DNA from: CAVRUD01 sp963724285
GTDB taxonomy: Bacteria; Chloroflexota; Chloroflexia; Thermomicrobiales; UBA6265
Direction of reading: 5' to 3'
DNA: 64,000 nt
NCBI GenBank assembly: GCA_963724285.1
Contig: CAVRUD010000011.1
Span: 62,001-126,000, forward strand
Shown here: positions 57,075 through 64,000 of the stretch, piece by piece
Position numbering within the stretch: the first letter of the stretch is position 1
Layout: each line of letters opens with the position of its first letter
Program-made: the position numbers and the translations under genes
Notes under the pieces: generated by a model
Seen by the model: only the letters and a program-made list of their open reading frames with translations
Databases searched by the model: none
What the model was told of the DNA's origin: nothing

Positions 57075-57970
57075 TGGCGGCGCCAGGACATGGAGCGGAC
57101 CACTCCACCAGTGGATCCGGCGCCGCTCCGGCCGCGTCGGGACGAACCCACCAACAACGGACGATTCCCGCCGGAGCCGCGCTCCTCAGCTATGAGGATG
57201 CCGGCTCCGGCGATCCGCTCGTGTTGCTCCATGCCGGCGTTGCCGATCGACGGATGTGGGAGCAGCAGATTCCGGCGTTCGCGGCCAGTTTCCGCGTGAT
57301 CAGCTACGACCTGCGTGGTTACGGCAATTCCTCCCTGCCTGACGAGCCATTTGCCCCGCACGACGATCTCCTGGCGGTGCTTGACGGTCTTGGCATCGGG
57401 CGGGCGCATATCCTTGGGATCTCGATGGGAGGGACCGTCGCCCTCGACTTCGCCCTCAGCCACCCAGACCGGCTCGCTTCCCTGATCGTCTGTGGGTCAA
57501 CGCCCAGCGGCACAAGCGCCACGCCGGACATCCGGACTGGCTGGGATGCCGTCGGCGCCCTGCTTGAAGCGGGGAAGGTGGAGGAGGCGATCGAGCTGGA
57601 ACTGCAGATGTGGGTCGATGGCCCGTTCCGCAACCCAGATCAGGTTGATCCCGGGGTGCGGGAGCGGGTTCGGGAGATGGATGCGCTCGCGTTTGCCCGG
57701 GCAATGGCGGAGCCAGAGCCGGAGGTGCTGCGCCTCGATCCGCCCGCGGTTGGTAGGATCGGTGAGATCCGGGCCCCGGCGCTCATTCTGGTTGGCGGTC
57801 TGGACTATCCCCAGAAGGTGGAGGTCGCCACCGTGATCTCCCAGGAGATTTCCGGCGCCCAACTCGCGGTGATTCACGGTACTGCGCACGTGCCGAACAT
57901 GGAAGCGCCGGCGGAGTTCAACCGCCTGGTGCTCGACTTCCTCAACAGAGTTGGCGGGCCCAGGGCGTAG
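57074..57970 (+). CDS. Alpha/beta hydrolase (3-oxoadipate enol-lactonase-like)
   Basis: 298 residues. Nucleophile elbow GISMGGT, oxyanion region LLHAGVADRRMWEQQ, catalytic Asp in VGGLDYP and His in HGTAHVPNMEAP. The first ~30 residues are Ser/Gly/Ala-rich and may be untranslated or a linker. Esterase or lactonase of the PcaD-like group; substrate unknown. Coupled to the small protein before it. Confidence 0.87.
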   Translation: MAAPGHGADHSTSGSGAAPAASGRTHQQRTIPAGAALLSYEDAGSGDPLVLLHAGVADRRMWEQQIPAFAASFRVISYDLRGYGNSSLPDEPFAPHDDLLAVLDGLGIGRAHILGISMGGTVALDFALSHPDRLASLIVCGSTPSGTSATPDIRTGWDAVGALLEAGKVEEAIELELQMWVDGPFRNPDQVDPGVRERVREMDALAFARAMAEPEPEVLRLDPPAVGRIGEIRAPALILVGGLDYPQKVEVATVISQEISGAQLAVIHGTAHVPNMEAPAEFNRLVLDFLNRVGGPRA

Positions 57971-58022
57971 GAATGCGTCTTGTCCTGCGGATAACCGGCA
58001 TGGTATCCTCCGAGTCGACCGT

Positions 58023-58057
58023 ACGTACACCCTGAGCGATTCCGCCGCGGTGTACGT
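58023..58057. promoter_or_regulatory. Inverted repeat ACGTACACC-17-GGTGTACGT before parA
   Basis: Perfect 9-bp arms (58023-58031, 58049-58057) with a 17-nt spacer, 40 bp ahead of the parA ATG. Arms two helical turns apart suit a dimeric repressor such as a ParA/ParB autoregulator. It does not resemble the consensus parS site. Confidence 0.5.
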
Positions 58058-58097
58058 TGGGGAAGAGGACCTCCCCCTGTGTCTTCGGAGATCGCCG

Positions 58098-58929
58098 ATG
58101 GCCCGCATCGTCGCCTTCTTCAATCAGAAGGGCGGCACCGCCAAGACCACATCCACACTCAATGTTGCTGCCGCCCTTGCCGAGCGAGGGCGTCGTATTT
58201 TGGCGATCGATCTCGACCCGCAGGCCAGCCTGACGATGGCGATCGGGGTCGATGTCACCCAGCTTTCCGTTTCCGCGTACGATCTCCTCCTCGACGAACA
58301 ACTGAACATCGCCGATGTCGCGGTGGGAACCACCATCCCGGGCGTCGACCTCGTGCCGTCTCATCCGGACTTGGCCGCGGCCGAACTCGAACTGCTCAAC
58401 GTGCTCGAGCGTGAGCGCCAGCTCGACTACCGCCTGCGCGGGGCCGATTTGACCGGTTACGACTATGTCCTGATCGATTCGCCTCCGGCGCTGAACATCC
58501 TGTCGATCAATATTCTGGTTGCCACTGGCGAGCTGGTCATTCCGATCGAACCCCATCCCCTTTCCTTAATGGTCCTGCGGCGCCTGTTCGAAACCTTGAA
58601 TCGGGTCCGCCGGCTCAATCCCGGACTGCGCATCCACGGATTCCTACCAACGAAGGTGCACCATTCCTCCCGGCTGGCCGCCGACATGATCGCCGCCCTG
58701 GAGGAGCAGTTTCCCGATCTGGCCCTGCTGCCGGGAGTTCCGCTCTCAGTGCGCGGGCGCGGAATCGGCGGCAGAGCGCACAAGCGTCTTGCAATACATG
58801 CCTCGTTCTGGGGTCTCCGCCGCCTATCGGGATGTCGGAGCGTGGCTGGAAGCGGCCGGGAGTGGCACCCCACCTTCCGCCCGTCCCGACCTGATGGCGT
58901 CGGACGAGGACGTTGCCCTTCATGCCTAA
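58098..58929 (+). CDS. parA: ParA/Soj chromosome-partition ATPase (frameshift near C-terminus)
   Basis: ATG 58098. Deviant Walker A FFNQKGGTAKTTSTLNVAAA, DLDPQASLT (A' motif), YDYVLIDSPPALNIL (Walker B). After RRLNPGLRIHGFLPTKVH the frame breaks near 58755 and resumes ESAAERTSVLQYMPRSG to TAA 58929. About 275 residues when rejoined. Moves ParB-bound origin regions. Its stop overlaps the parB start. Confidence 0.9.
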
Positions 58930-60064
58930 GCCACAGGACGAGCGAGGGCAAGGGGACGCGGGACGGCGACGCCGATTCTCGGTTGACGCGCTCTTCACCG
59001 ACCACCGGCCACAGGCGACCGGCGTCGAGGATCTGGCGACGGCCAAAGTGATCCAGCTCGACCGGATCATCCCCGATCCCGATCAACCGCGACGGACGTT
59101 CGACCAGGAGAAGCTGGATGAACTCGCCGCTTCGATCCGGATCGAAGGTGTGCTGCAACCCATCGTGGTCCGGTACGACGAATCCCAGGATACCTACGTC
59201 GTGATCCATGGTGAGCGGCGCTGGCGGGCCGCCCGGCTGGCCGGGTTGGATCGGTTGCCCGCGGTCGTGCGCGAGGTCCCGCCGGAGCGTCGCCTGATCC
59301 AGCAGTTGATGGAAAACATCGTCCGCGACGATCTCAACGCGGTCGACCGCGCCGCCGCGCTGCGGGCACTCAAGGCGCAACTCGGTGACGTTCCTTGGGA
59401 CGAGGTCGCCGAAGCGGTCGGGATCCGGCGCAGCCGCCTATTCCAACTGCTTGGTACTGAGAAGCTGCCGGAGCAGGTGCAGGACGACATCCGGGCCGGA
59501 CGATTGAGTGAAAAGCAGAGCCGGGCGTTTCAGGGACTCCCGCCCGCCGCCCAGGAAGCGCTCCGGATAGCTGTCGTCGAGCACGGAGTCGCACCGGCGG
59601 AGTCGGAACGGTTGGCCAGGGAGCTGCGCGGGCGTAATCTTCCGGACGATCCCCAGGACGTTCTGTCCATTGTGCGGGAACTCCGGGCCGTATCGGACCC
59701 GGTGGCCGCGAGATCGCCCGAGCAATCCATGGGCACGCACAAGCCGGCACCTGACCGCCAGCGAGACAGTGGGCCAACAGGGCAGCAAGATGACGAGGTC
59801 GTCGCGTTGCTTGGGGCGATATCCGCCGCGGCGACCGGCGAGGAGCGGGCGCGCGAGGTACTGCGGCACACCGCTGATGTGCTCGCTGCTCCCCAATACG
59901 ATCAGAAGCGGTTGCGCAAAGAGGTAATGGCTCTGGCCCGAACCCTCTCTCGGGCACCGGAAGCCATCGCCGACCCTGAGGATCCAAACTTCGTTGTGCT
60001 CCAGGCGTTGCGCGAGGCACTGACCGATTTGCTCTCATCGGCAACTGACCCCTCGCAGCCATAA
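58922..60064 (+). CDS. parB: ParB/Spo0J chromosome-partition protein
   Basis: 380 residues from ATG 58922. N-terminal IIPDPDQPRRTFDQEKLDEL (box I) and GERRWRAARLAGL (box II), then an HTH core (WDEVAEAVGIRRSRLFQLLG) and a longer-than-usual C-terminal region. Long Arg/Gln-rich linker (PAPDRQRDSGPTG). CTP-dependent DNA clamp loading at parS. No parS consensus was found in this window. Confidence 0.9.
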   Translation: MPKPQDERGQGDAGRRRRFSVDALFTDHRPQATGVEDLATAKVIQLDRIIPDPDQPRRTFDQEKLDELAASIRIEGVLQPIVVRYDESQDTYVVIHGERRWRAARLAGLDRLPAVVREVPPERRLIQQLMENIVRDDLNAVDRAAALRALKAQLGDVPWDEVAEAVGIRRSRLFQLLGTEKLPEQVQDDIRAGRLSEKQSRAFQGLPPAAQEALRIAVVEHGVAPAESERLARELRGRNLPDDPQDVLSIVRELRAVSDPVAARSPEQSMGTHKPAPDRQRDSGPTGQQDDEVVALLGAISAAATGEERAREVLRHTADVLAAPQYDQKRLRKEVMALARTLSRAPEAIADPEDPNFVVLQALREALTDLLSSATDPSQP

Positions 60065-60094
60065 CAGCCCCATTCACGACAAAAATCGGCGTGG

Positions 60095-60110
60095 TTGGCA
60101 CAATTCTTGC
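60095..60110 (+). promoter_or_regulatory. Sigma-54-like promoter (-24/-12)
   Basis: TTGGCACAATTCTTGC matches the TTGGCAC-N5-TTGC consensus with the GG and GC pairs ten bases apart. It lies 185 bp before the secreted-protein gene. A sigma-54 in this lineage is not established. Confidence 0.35.
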
Positions 60111-60285
60111 TTTTTCAGAGTCAGTCGTGGACTGGCTGGGAAGGCTTACGGTCACACTTCCCGCGTCTCCGCGTTCGAGCGCTTGAGCAGCAGGGAGTTT
60201 TCCCGGCTGTTCAAGCCTATAATGGCCGCGGCCAGTATGGCTGCGACTGGCACGAGGTTGTGCCTGAGAAGGGGGAAAGACGGCG

Positions 60286-60870
60286 ATGGCGTTGAAATTG
60301 ATGGACAGTGCAAAGCTCCGAGTTCTCGGAATGGTTGGGGCCGGGGCGCTCCTCGCGGCCGGGGTCATGGGATCCGGGGTGCTCGCGCAGGATGACGAGC
60401 CGGAGGTGGTGGGGCACCCAGCTCACATTCACTCGGGCACCTGTGCTGAACTAGACCCGAACCCGCTCGCGCCCTTGAACGACGTGACGCTTCCTCTCGT
60501 CGGTGACGACGAAGACCAGGCGCCGACCTCCGAGGATATCAAGGGGGCGATCGATCAGCCTCTGGTCGAGGTGTCGCAAAACGATGAGATCGACACCGAT
60601 GTGACGTTCGACGAGCTCTTCGAGACGTCGCACGCGCTCAACGTGCACGAGAGCGCCGAGAACATCGACAACTACATCGCCTGCGGGGACATCGGCGGCG
60701 TCGTGGCCGATGACGAGTTGTTCATCCCGCTGTACACCCAGAACGATTCCGGCTACTTCGGCATCGCCAAGATCTCGAAGGACGGCGACGGCTTCGATGT
60801 CGAGATCACGCTGGCCCAGCCGCAGAGTCCGTCTGCTGCTCCGGAAGGCGAGGCCACTCCGGAGGCGTAA
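60286..60870 (+). CDS. Secreted protein of unknown function with HPAHIHSGTC motif
   Basis: 194 residues; ATG 60286 behind GGGGGAAAG. Signal peptide (VLGMVGAGALLAAGVMGSGV, cleavage after VLAQD-type site). Mature part: GHPAHIHSGTCAELDPNPLA near the N-terminus and SHALNVHESAENIDNYIACG later, His/Cys pairs that suggest metal binding. Low-complexity tail (SPSAAPEGEATPEA). Similar small secreted proteins are common in Thermomicrobia-like genomes; function unknown. Ends at a bidirectional terminator. Confidence 0.75.
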   Translation: MALKLMDSAKLRVLGMVGAGALLAAGVMGSGVLAQDDEPEVVGHPAHIHSGTCAELDPNPLAPLNDVTLPLVGDDEDQAPTSEDIKGAIDQPLVEVSQNDEIDTDVTFDELFETSHALNVHESAENIDNYIACGDIGGVVADDELFIPLYTQNDSGYFGIAKISKDGDGFDVEITLAQPQSPSAAPEGEATPEA

Positions 60871-60905
60871 TCTCTCCGGCTAGTATTTGACCACCTATGT
60901 GCGAG

Positions 60906-60941
60906 AAAGGCCCCGCCGGATGTCCGGCGGGGCCTTTCTTT
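60906..60941. terminator. Bidirectional rho-independent terminator
   Basis: Perfect 14-bp stem AAAGGCCCCGCCGG / CCGGCGGGGCCTTT with an ATGT loop; T-rich on the plus side, A-flanked for the minus direction. Shared by the secreted protein (+) and the small gene ending at 60970 (-). Confidence 0.9.
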
Positions 60942-60969
60942 GCGAGGAATTGAGCGATGACGAGGCGGA

Positions 60970-61089
60970 TTACCACCAATCCCGGGTGTCGCCGTCGACG
61001 GAGCGGGAGTCGGCGCCCCAGCGCAAGGCGGCGATATCGAGCAGTACGAGGCTGGCAAGGAGCGCAAGCAAGATCAGGAGGGGATGCAT
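60970..61089 (-). CDS. 39-residue small membrane protein
   Basis: ATG 61089 (AAAGGA upstream) reads MHPLLILLALLASLVLLDIA, then LRWGADSRSVDGDTRDWW and TAA. One TM helix with a short acidic-aromatic tail. Too short for routine gene calls, but it has a good ribosome site, a terminator and a co-oriented small gene upstream. Confidence 0.55.
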   Translation of the reverse strand: MHPLLILLALLASLVLLDIAALRWGADSRSVDGDTRDWW

Positions 61090-61235
61090 CCGGGGCCGTC
61101 CTTTCCCAAGAGCTGGAGCGGTGAATCACGTCGCGCCGGGTGAGGAGCGATGAAGGGATGTCGCCCGGCGCGAGTGAGGAAAGTGGGGAGGGAAGGGAAA
61201 TGAAAGGAGTTGGCGATCGGGTGTATACGAATCGG

Positions 61236-61448
61236 CTAGCCCCGGACACCGTGGAAGATGGCCTGCGCATGCCACCGGCGGCGATCGGCATCGGCCGCTG
61301 CCCGGCGATTGAGCTTCGCCAGTTCAGCATCGGAGGCATCGACCGCCTCCGGGTAATCAGCTCGTTTGGACTTGGCGGGAGCGACAAAGAGATTCATCGA
61401 GAAGACGAGCCGCCGGCCGCCGAACGGAATGCTCATGGGAATGGTCAT
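61236..61448 (-). CDS. 70-residue small protein
   Basis: ATG 61448 six nt after CAGGAG. MTIPMSIPFGGRRLVFSMNL, FVAPAKSKRADYPEAVDASD, ending RRRWHAQAIFHGVRG. Amphipathic and basic. It probably forms a two-gene unit with the 39-residue protein downstream. No family recognised. Confidence 0.55.
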   Translation of the reverse strand: MTIPMSIPFGGRRLVFSMNLFVAPAKSKRADYPEAVDASDAELAKLNRRAAADADRRRWHAQAIFHGVRG

Positions 61449-61825
61449 CGGATGCTCCTGGTTCATTGATTGATCGGCGTCGCCTTTGAAATCGCCGATC
61501 CTGTGACGTAACGACCGCCACCTACGCACTGAGAGGACTGGAAGCGGGTTCCCAATCACGCGACGCTCGGGAGGCTCCGTTTCCCACCGTCGCGACCCGA
61601 GCCGGCGTTCCGGCCTCGATCGGTGGGTTCGTCTCTATGACGCAATCGCGATTGCCATGTGAGATAGATTTCCAGAGGTTTTCCGGATCGAACCGGTACC
61701 AGTTCCGGGAGAACCCCGGGGTCCCATCTGCTACCCTACTCACGGCATGTTGATGCGAACGAACAGGGGGCCGGCACCCGGATATCACTCCGGGAGACCG
61801 GACGGCGTGAGGGGTAAGCTGCAGG
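61449..61825. other. Non-coding gap
   Basis: 377 bp between the small minus-strand gene and the lipoprotein. I see no ORF with supporting features, no clear promoter and no repeat of the window families. It must hold the promoters of the two divergent units. Confidence 0.4.
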
Positions 61826-62779
61826 GTGAACGACGCGAAGCGCACCGTGAAAGAGAGCTTCGGCCGATTCCGACCGATCTCATTGGTCGTTGTCCTCCTC
61901 GCAACCCTCGCATTGGCGGCCTGTGGCGACGACGACGAAGATGATCCGAAACCGGCCTCGACGGCCGCGCCCCCGGTGGCGACGTCCCCGGCGCCGAGCG
62001 CGGCCTCTCCTTCTCCAGTTGGTTCGACCCCGGCCGCGCCGGGCGCAACGCCCGCCGGTGGTACGCCGACCGCCATGTCTACCACCGTGGGCCGTCTGGC
62101 TGAGGGCATCGCCGCGGCGTGGCCGGAAACGACCTACCGGCGAGTCCAGACCAGCGTTCCGTCCCCGGATTCGACGCCGACCGCCGGATCGACCTCGCTC
62201 ACCGTCACCGACGAGGTGGCCTACCCGGGGAGCGTCCATCGCACGGTCGTCGATTCCAGCGGAGCGACCTCGGCCGAGTTCCTCCTGATCGACGGGCAGG
62301 TGTTTGCGCGCGGCAGCCTGGTTTCCTCGACCTTCCAGACCGGCGCCTCGCCAGAGACCTGGGTGCAGTTCAGCCAGGACATGCTCGCTCCCGGCTCACC
62401 CGGGGCAAACGTCCTCTCCCAGCTCCAGGCGTTGCTCGAACCGCGGTTCAGCGGTCTGGCGCCGGAGGAACAGGCCCGCGAAGCCGTGCTCACGTCGGAA
62501 ACGACTGTGGATGGGCAGGCATGCTTCGTGTTCAGCACCGTCGAGACGACCCAAACCGGTGAGCGGCTCGATGTGGATATTGCGCTGACGCCCGAGGGGC
62601 GCCTCTGCTCGGTGACGACCATCGGCGGTGGGCTCGATACCGTCGAGACCTTTGCGTTCGATGTTTCAGTGACGATCGCGGCTCCGGAGACGTCGGTGAC
62701 TCTGAACCCCGCCACCCCGGCCGCCTCGCCGGAGGCGGCGACGCCGGGAGCATCGCCGCCGGCAACCCCTACCGCGTAG
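61826..62779 (+). CDS. Lipoprotein of the LppX/LprAFG-like type
   Basis: 317 residues from GTG 61826. Signal with lipobox LALAACG, then a long Pro/Ala/Ser/Thr linker. The folded part (TEVGRLAEGIAAAW-like start, VSVHRTVVDSSGATSAEFLL, LSQLQALLEPRFSGLAPEEQ, DIALTPEGRLCSVTTIGGGL) resembles the LppX_LprAFG lipid-binding fold. A second Pro/Ala-rich tail ends the protein. Outer-face lipid or glycolipid carrier is the likely role. Directly followed by the GNAT gene with no gap. Confidence 0.72.
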   Translation: MNDAKRTVKESFGRFRPISLVVVLLATLALAACGDDDEDDPKPASTAAPPVATSPAPSAASPSPVGSTPAAPGATPAGGTPTAMSTTVGRLAEGIAAAWPETTYRRVQTSVPSPDSTPTAGSTSLTVTDEVAYPGSVHRTVVDSSGATSAEFLLIDGQVFARGSLVSSTFQTGASPETWVQFSQDMLAPGSPGANVLSQLQALLEPRFSGLAPEEQAREAVLTSETTVDGQACFVFSTVETTQTGERLDVDIALTPEGRLCSVTTIGGGLDTVETFAFDVSVTIAAPETSVTLNPATPAASPEAATPGASPPATPTA

Positions 62780-63688
62780 ATGCCGTTCACGCCCGAAGAC
62801 CTCGGTTTTGCCGTCACACCCGTAGCCGAAGGCAGGGCGGAGCATGCAGCATGGTCGAAAACGTGCGGCGCGTACGACGTGTCCTTTCGTCGGCTACGTT
62901 CCCTGACCGAACTGGAGCCCGTAGAGGCGCTGCAACGCGCCGTATTTGCCGGAATCTCCGATCTGGATCTCGCTTCGGCCGGCATGCTCGTCGGCGTGCC
63001 GGAGACGGGCGGCGAGGTTCTAGGAGCGTTCGTCGCGGGACCAGGCGGTGATGAGCTGATTGGGTTCGTGATCGGGTGGGGTGGCTACGTCGGCGGCCGC
63101 CCGCGGCTGCTCTCCGATATGCTCGGTGTCCGGCCGGGCTTCCGAGGAGCCGGGCTCGGTGCAGAACTCAAGAAGCTTCAGGCGGCGGTGGCCGTGGCCG
63201 CGGGATTCGTCGAGATCGTGTGGACGGTCGACCCACTTCGTGCCGCCAACGCCCGACTCAATTTCGAGAAGCTTGGAGCCTACGCGGACAAGTATGAGAT
63301 CGACCGTTACGGCTCCGGGTTCGCGGCCGATCTCTACGGCGGCATGCCGACCGACCGGCTCCACATAACGTGGCCACTCTTGTCGGAGACCGTTCGCGAA
63401 CGCCTGATGCATCCTGCTGCGGCCCGCGCACGGCGCGATGTTGCCGGCATACCGGCCTTTGATCCAGAGGCAGGAGCGTTTGCAACCCATGTTCTCGTGC
63501 CCATGCCCGCCGATATCGACGCGCTCCTTGCCCGCGATCCGGACGCGGCGCTCGCCTGGCGATACTCCCTCCGCCGGGCGCTTATTCCCGCGTTCGCGCA
63601 GGGGTATGCGGTGACGGGGTTTGCCCCGGCGGCCGGGCAACGGACCGATCCGGCGTTGGTGCTGATTCGTGTGAGGACGCCATCGTGA
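62780..63688 (+). CDS. GNAT-superfamily acyltransferase (COG3375 type)
   Basis: 302 residues. ATG 62780 abuts the lipoprotein stop; a later start is possible because the first ~30 residues look non-homologous. GNAT core: VGGRPRLLSDMLGVRPGFRG, AGLGAELKKLQAAVAVAAGF, WTVDPLRAANARLNFEKLGA. COG3375 proteins often accompany N-acylamino-acid racemase/o-succinylbenzoate-synthase-like enzymes; here the next gene is one, and the two overlap (GTGA). It probably acylates the racemase substrate. Confidence 0.8.
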   Translation: MPFTPEDLGFAVTPVAEGRAEHAAWSKTCGAYDVSFRRLRSLTELEPVEALQRAVFAGISDLDLASAGMLVGVPETGGEVLGAFVAGPGGDELIGFVIGWGGYVGGRPRLLSDMLGVRPGFRGAGLGAELKKLQAAVAVAAGFVEIVWTVDPLRAANARLNFEKLGAYADKYEIDRYGSGFAADLYGGMPTDRLHITWPLLSETVRERLMHPAAARARRDVAGIPAFDPEAGAFATHVLVPMPADIDALLARDPDAALAWRYSLRRALIPAFAQGYAVTGFAPAAGQRTDPALVLIRVRTPS

Positions 63689-64000
63689 CCGATTCCCTGA
63701 AGATCGCCTCGGTTGATGTCTATGCCGTCCGGTTGCCTCTGCGCGAGCCGTTCGTGATCGCCTACGGCACCTTCACGGACGTCCCGACCGTGATCATCCG
63801 GATCCGGACCGAAGGCGGCGTCGAAGGGTGGGGCGAATCGACTCCAGACGCGCTCGTCACCGGCGAAACGCATAGCGGAACGGTTGAAACGATCCGGCGG
63901 GAACTGGCGCCCGCGCTGCCCGGCCGGGACGCACGCGATCGTGGTGCGATCCTGCGGGCCCTCGACGAGCGGGTGGAAGGTGTTCCGGCCGCGAAAGCCG
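63685..64000 (+). CDS. Enolase-superfamily racemase/epimerase (N-terminal part)
   Basis: GTG 63685 overlaps the previous stop. Visible residues show the capping domain: SLKIASVDVYAVRLPLREPF, VIAYGTFTDVPTVIIRIRTE, GGVEGWGEST, as in dipeptide epimerases and N-acylamino-acid racemases. The barrel with the catalytic lysines lies outside the window. With the GNAT partner it suggests an N-acylamino-acid conversion unit. Confidence 0.85.
   Translation, partial: MTDSLKIASVDVYAVRLPLREPFVIAYGTFTDVPTVIIRIRTEGGVEGWGESTPDALVTGETHSGTVETIRRELAPALPGRDARDRGAILRALDERVEGVPAAKA

Noticed and set aside
58000..60100. A parS site next to parAB
   Set aside because: No sequence close to TGTTTCACGTGAAACA was found here or elsewhere in the window.

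Overview
The window is 64 kb of GC-rich bacterial DNA from a free-living heterotroph. Gene content points to Chloroflexota, most likely the Thermomicrobia/Sphaerobacter side: two tandem DUF4438 proteins, a UMF1-type transporter, SH3b/YkuD secreted enzymes, a GNAT (COG3375) plus enolase-superfamily pair, DUF4015 and DUF4352 proteins, and many REP-like palindromes. This assignment is inferred from gene content. No rRNA, tRNA or CRISPR was seen. Many genes are broken by single indels, densest in the first 13 kb, and a few by lone TAG codons. Most of these look like uncorrected read errors, so frameshifted genes are given over their full extent with the break described.

Layout. 1-12.6 kb (minus): one long catabolic operon read leftward from a good promoter at 12583-12611. 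It runs substrate-binding protein, two ABC permeases, SDR dehydrogenase, VOC enzyme, two DUF4438 proteins, two class-I aminotransferases, an Ldh_2 oxidoreductase, a 2-hydroxyacid dehydrogenase and an allantoinase/dihydroorotase-type amidohydrolase. 13-18.5 kb: a calcium-binding-repeat surface protein with an LPxTG-like tail, a membrane protein, a complete IS630-type element inserted in a REP palindrome, and an SH3b-YkuD transpeptidase behind a long leader. 18.7-25 kb: an enolase-superfamily dehydratase, an ABC-2 exporter with its TetR regulator, two PAP2 phosphatases, a SnoaL-like protein and a cupin. 25-34 kb: a DEAD-box helicase, a broken PD-(D/E)XK nuclease, an arginase-fold enzyme, RecQ and CorA.

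34-43 kb: a Na+/H+ antiporter, a universal stress protein, a B3/4-domain protein, an XRE regulator divergent from an NTF2-like gene, a UMF1 transporter and an ATPase-TPR-LuxR regulator. 43-50 kb is the most unusual part: three paralogous, very divergent rhomboid-like membrane proteins (one fused to an extra 4-TM domain), small membrane proteins, a VAO-type FAD oxidoreductase and a DUF4352 protein, with a duplicated promoter block. 50-58 kb: DUF4015 protein, topoisomerase IB, a 242-bp palindromic MITE-like element, a desuccinylase/aspartoacylase-type metallo-hydrolase, a PAP2_3 lipid phosphatase, a short ORF with its own terminator, and an alpha/beta hydrolase. 58-64 kb: parA-parB, a secreted protein behind a sigma-54-like promoter, two very small minus-strand genes, a lipoprotein, a GNAT protein and the start of an enolase-superfamily racemase/epimerase.

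Cooperation visible from the layout: the leftmost operon looks like uptake plus stepwise catabolism of a nitrogenous or amino-acid-like substrate. The ABC-2/TetR genes form a self-regulated export operon. GNAT and enolase-superfamily genes overlap as a translationally coupled pair. The rhomboid-like cluster appears to be one membrane-associated regulon, but its role cannot be read from sequence.
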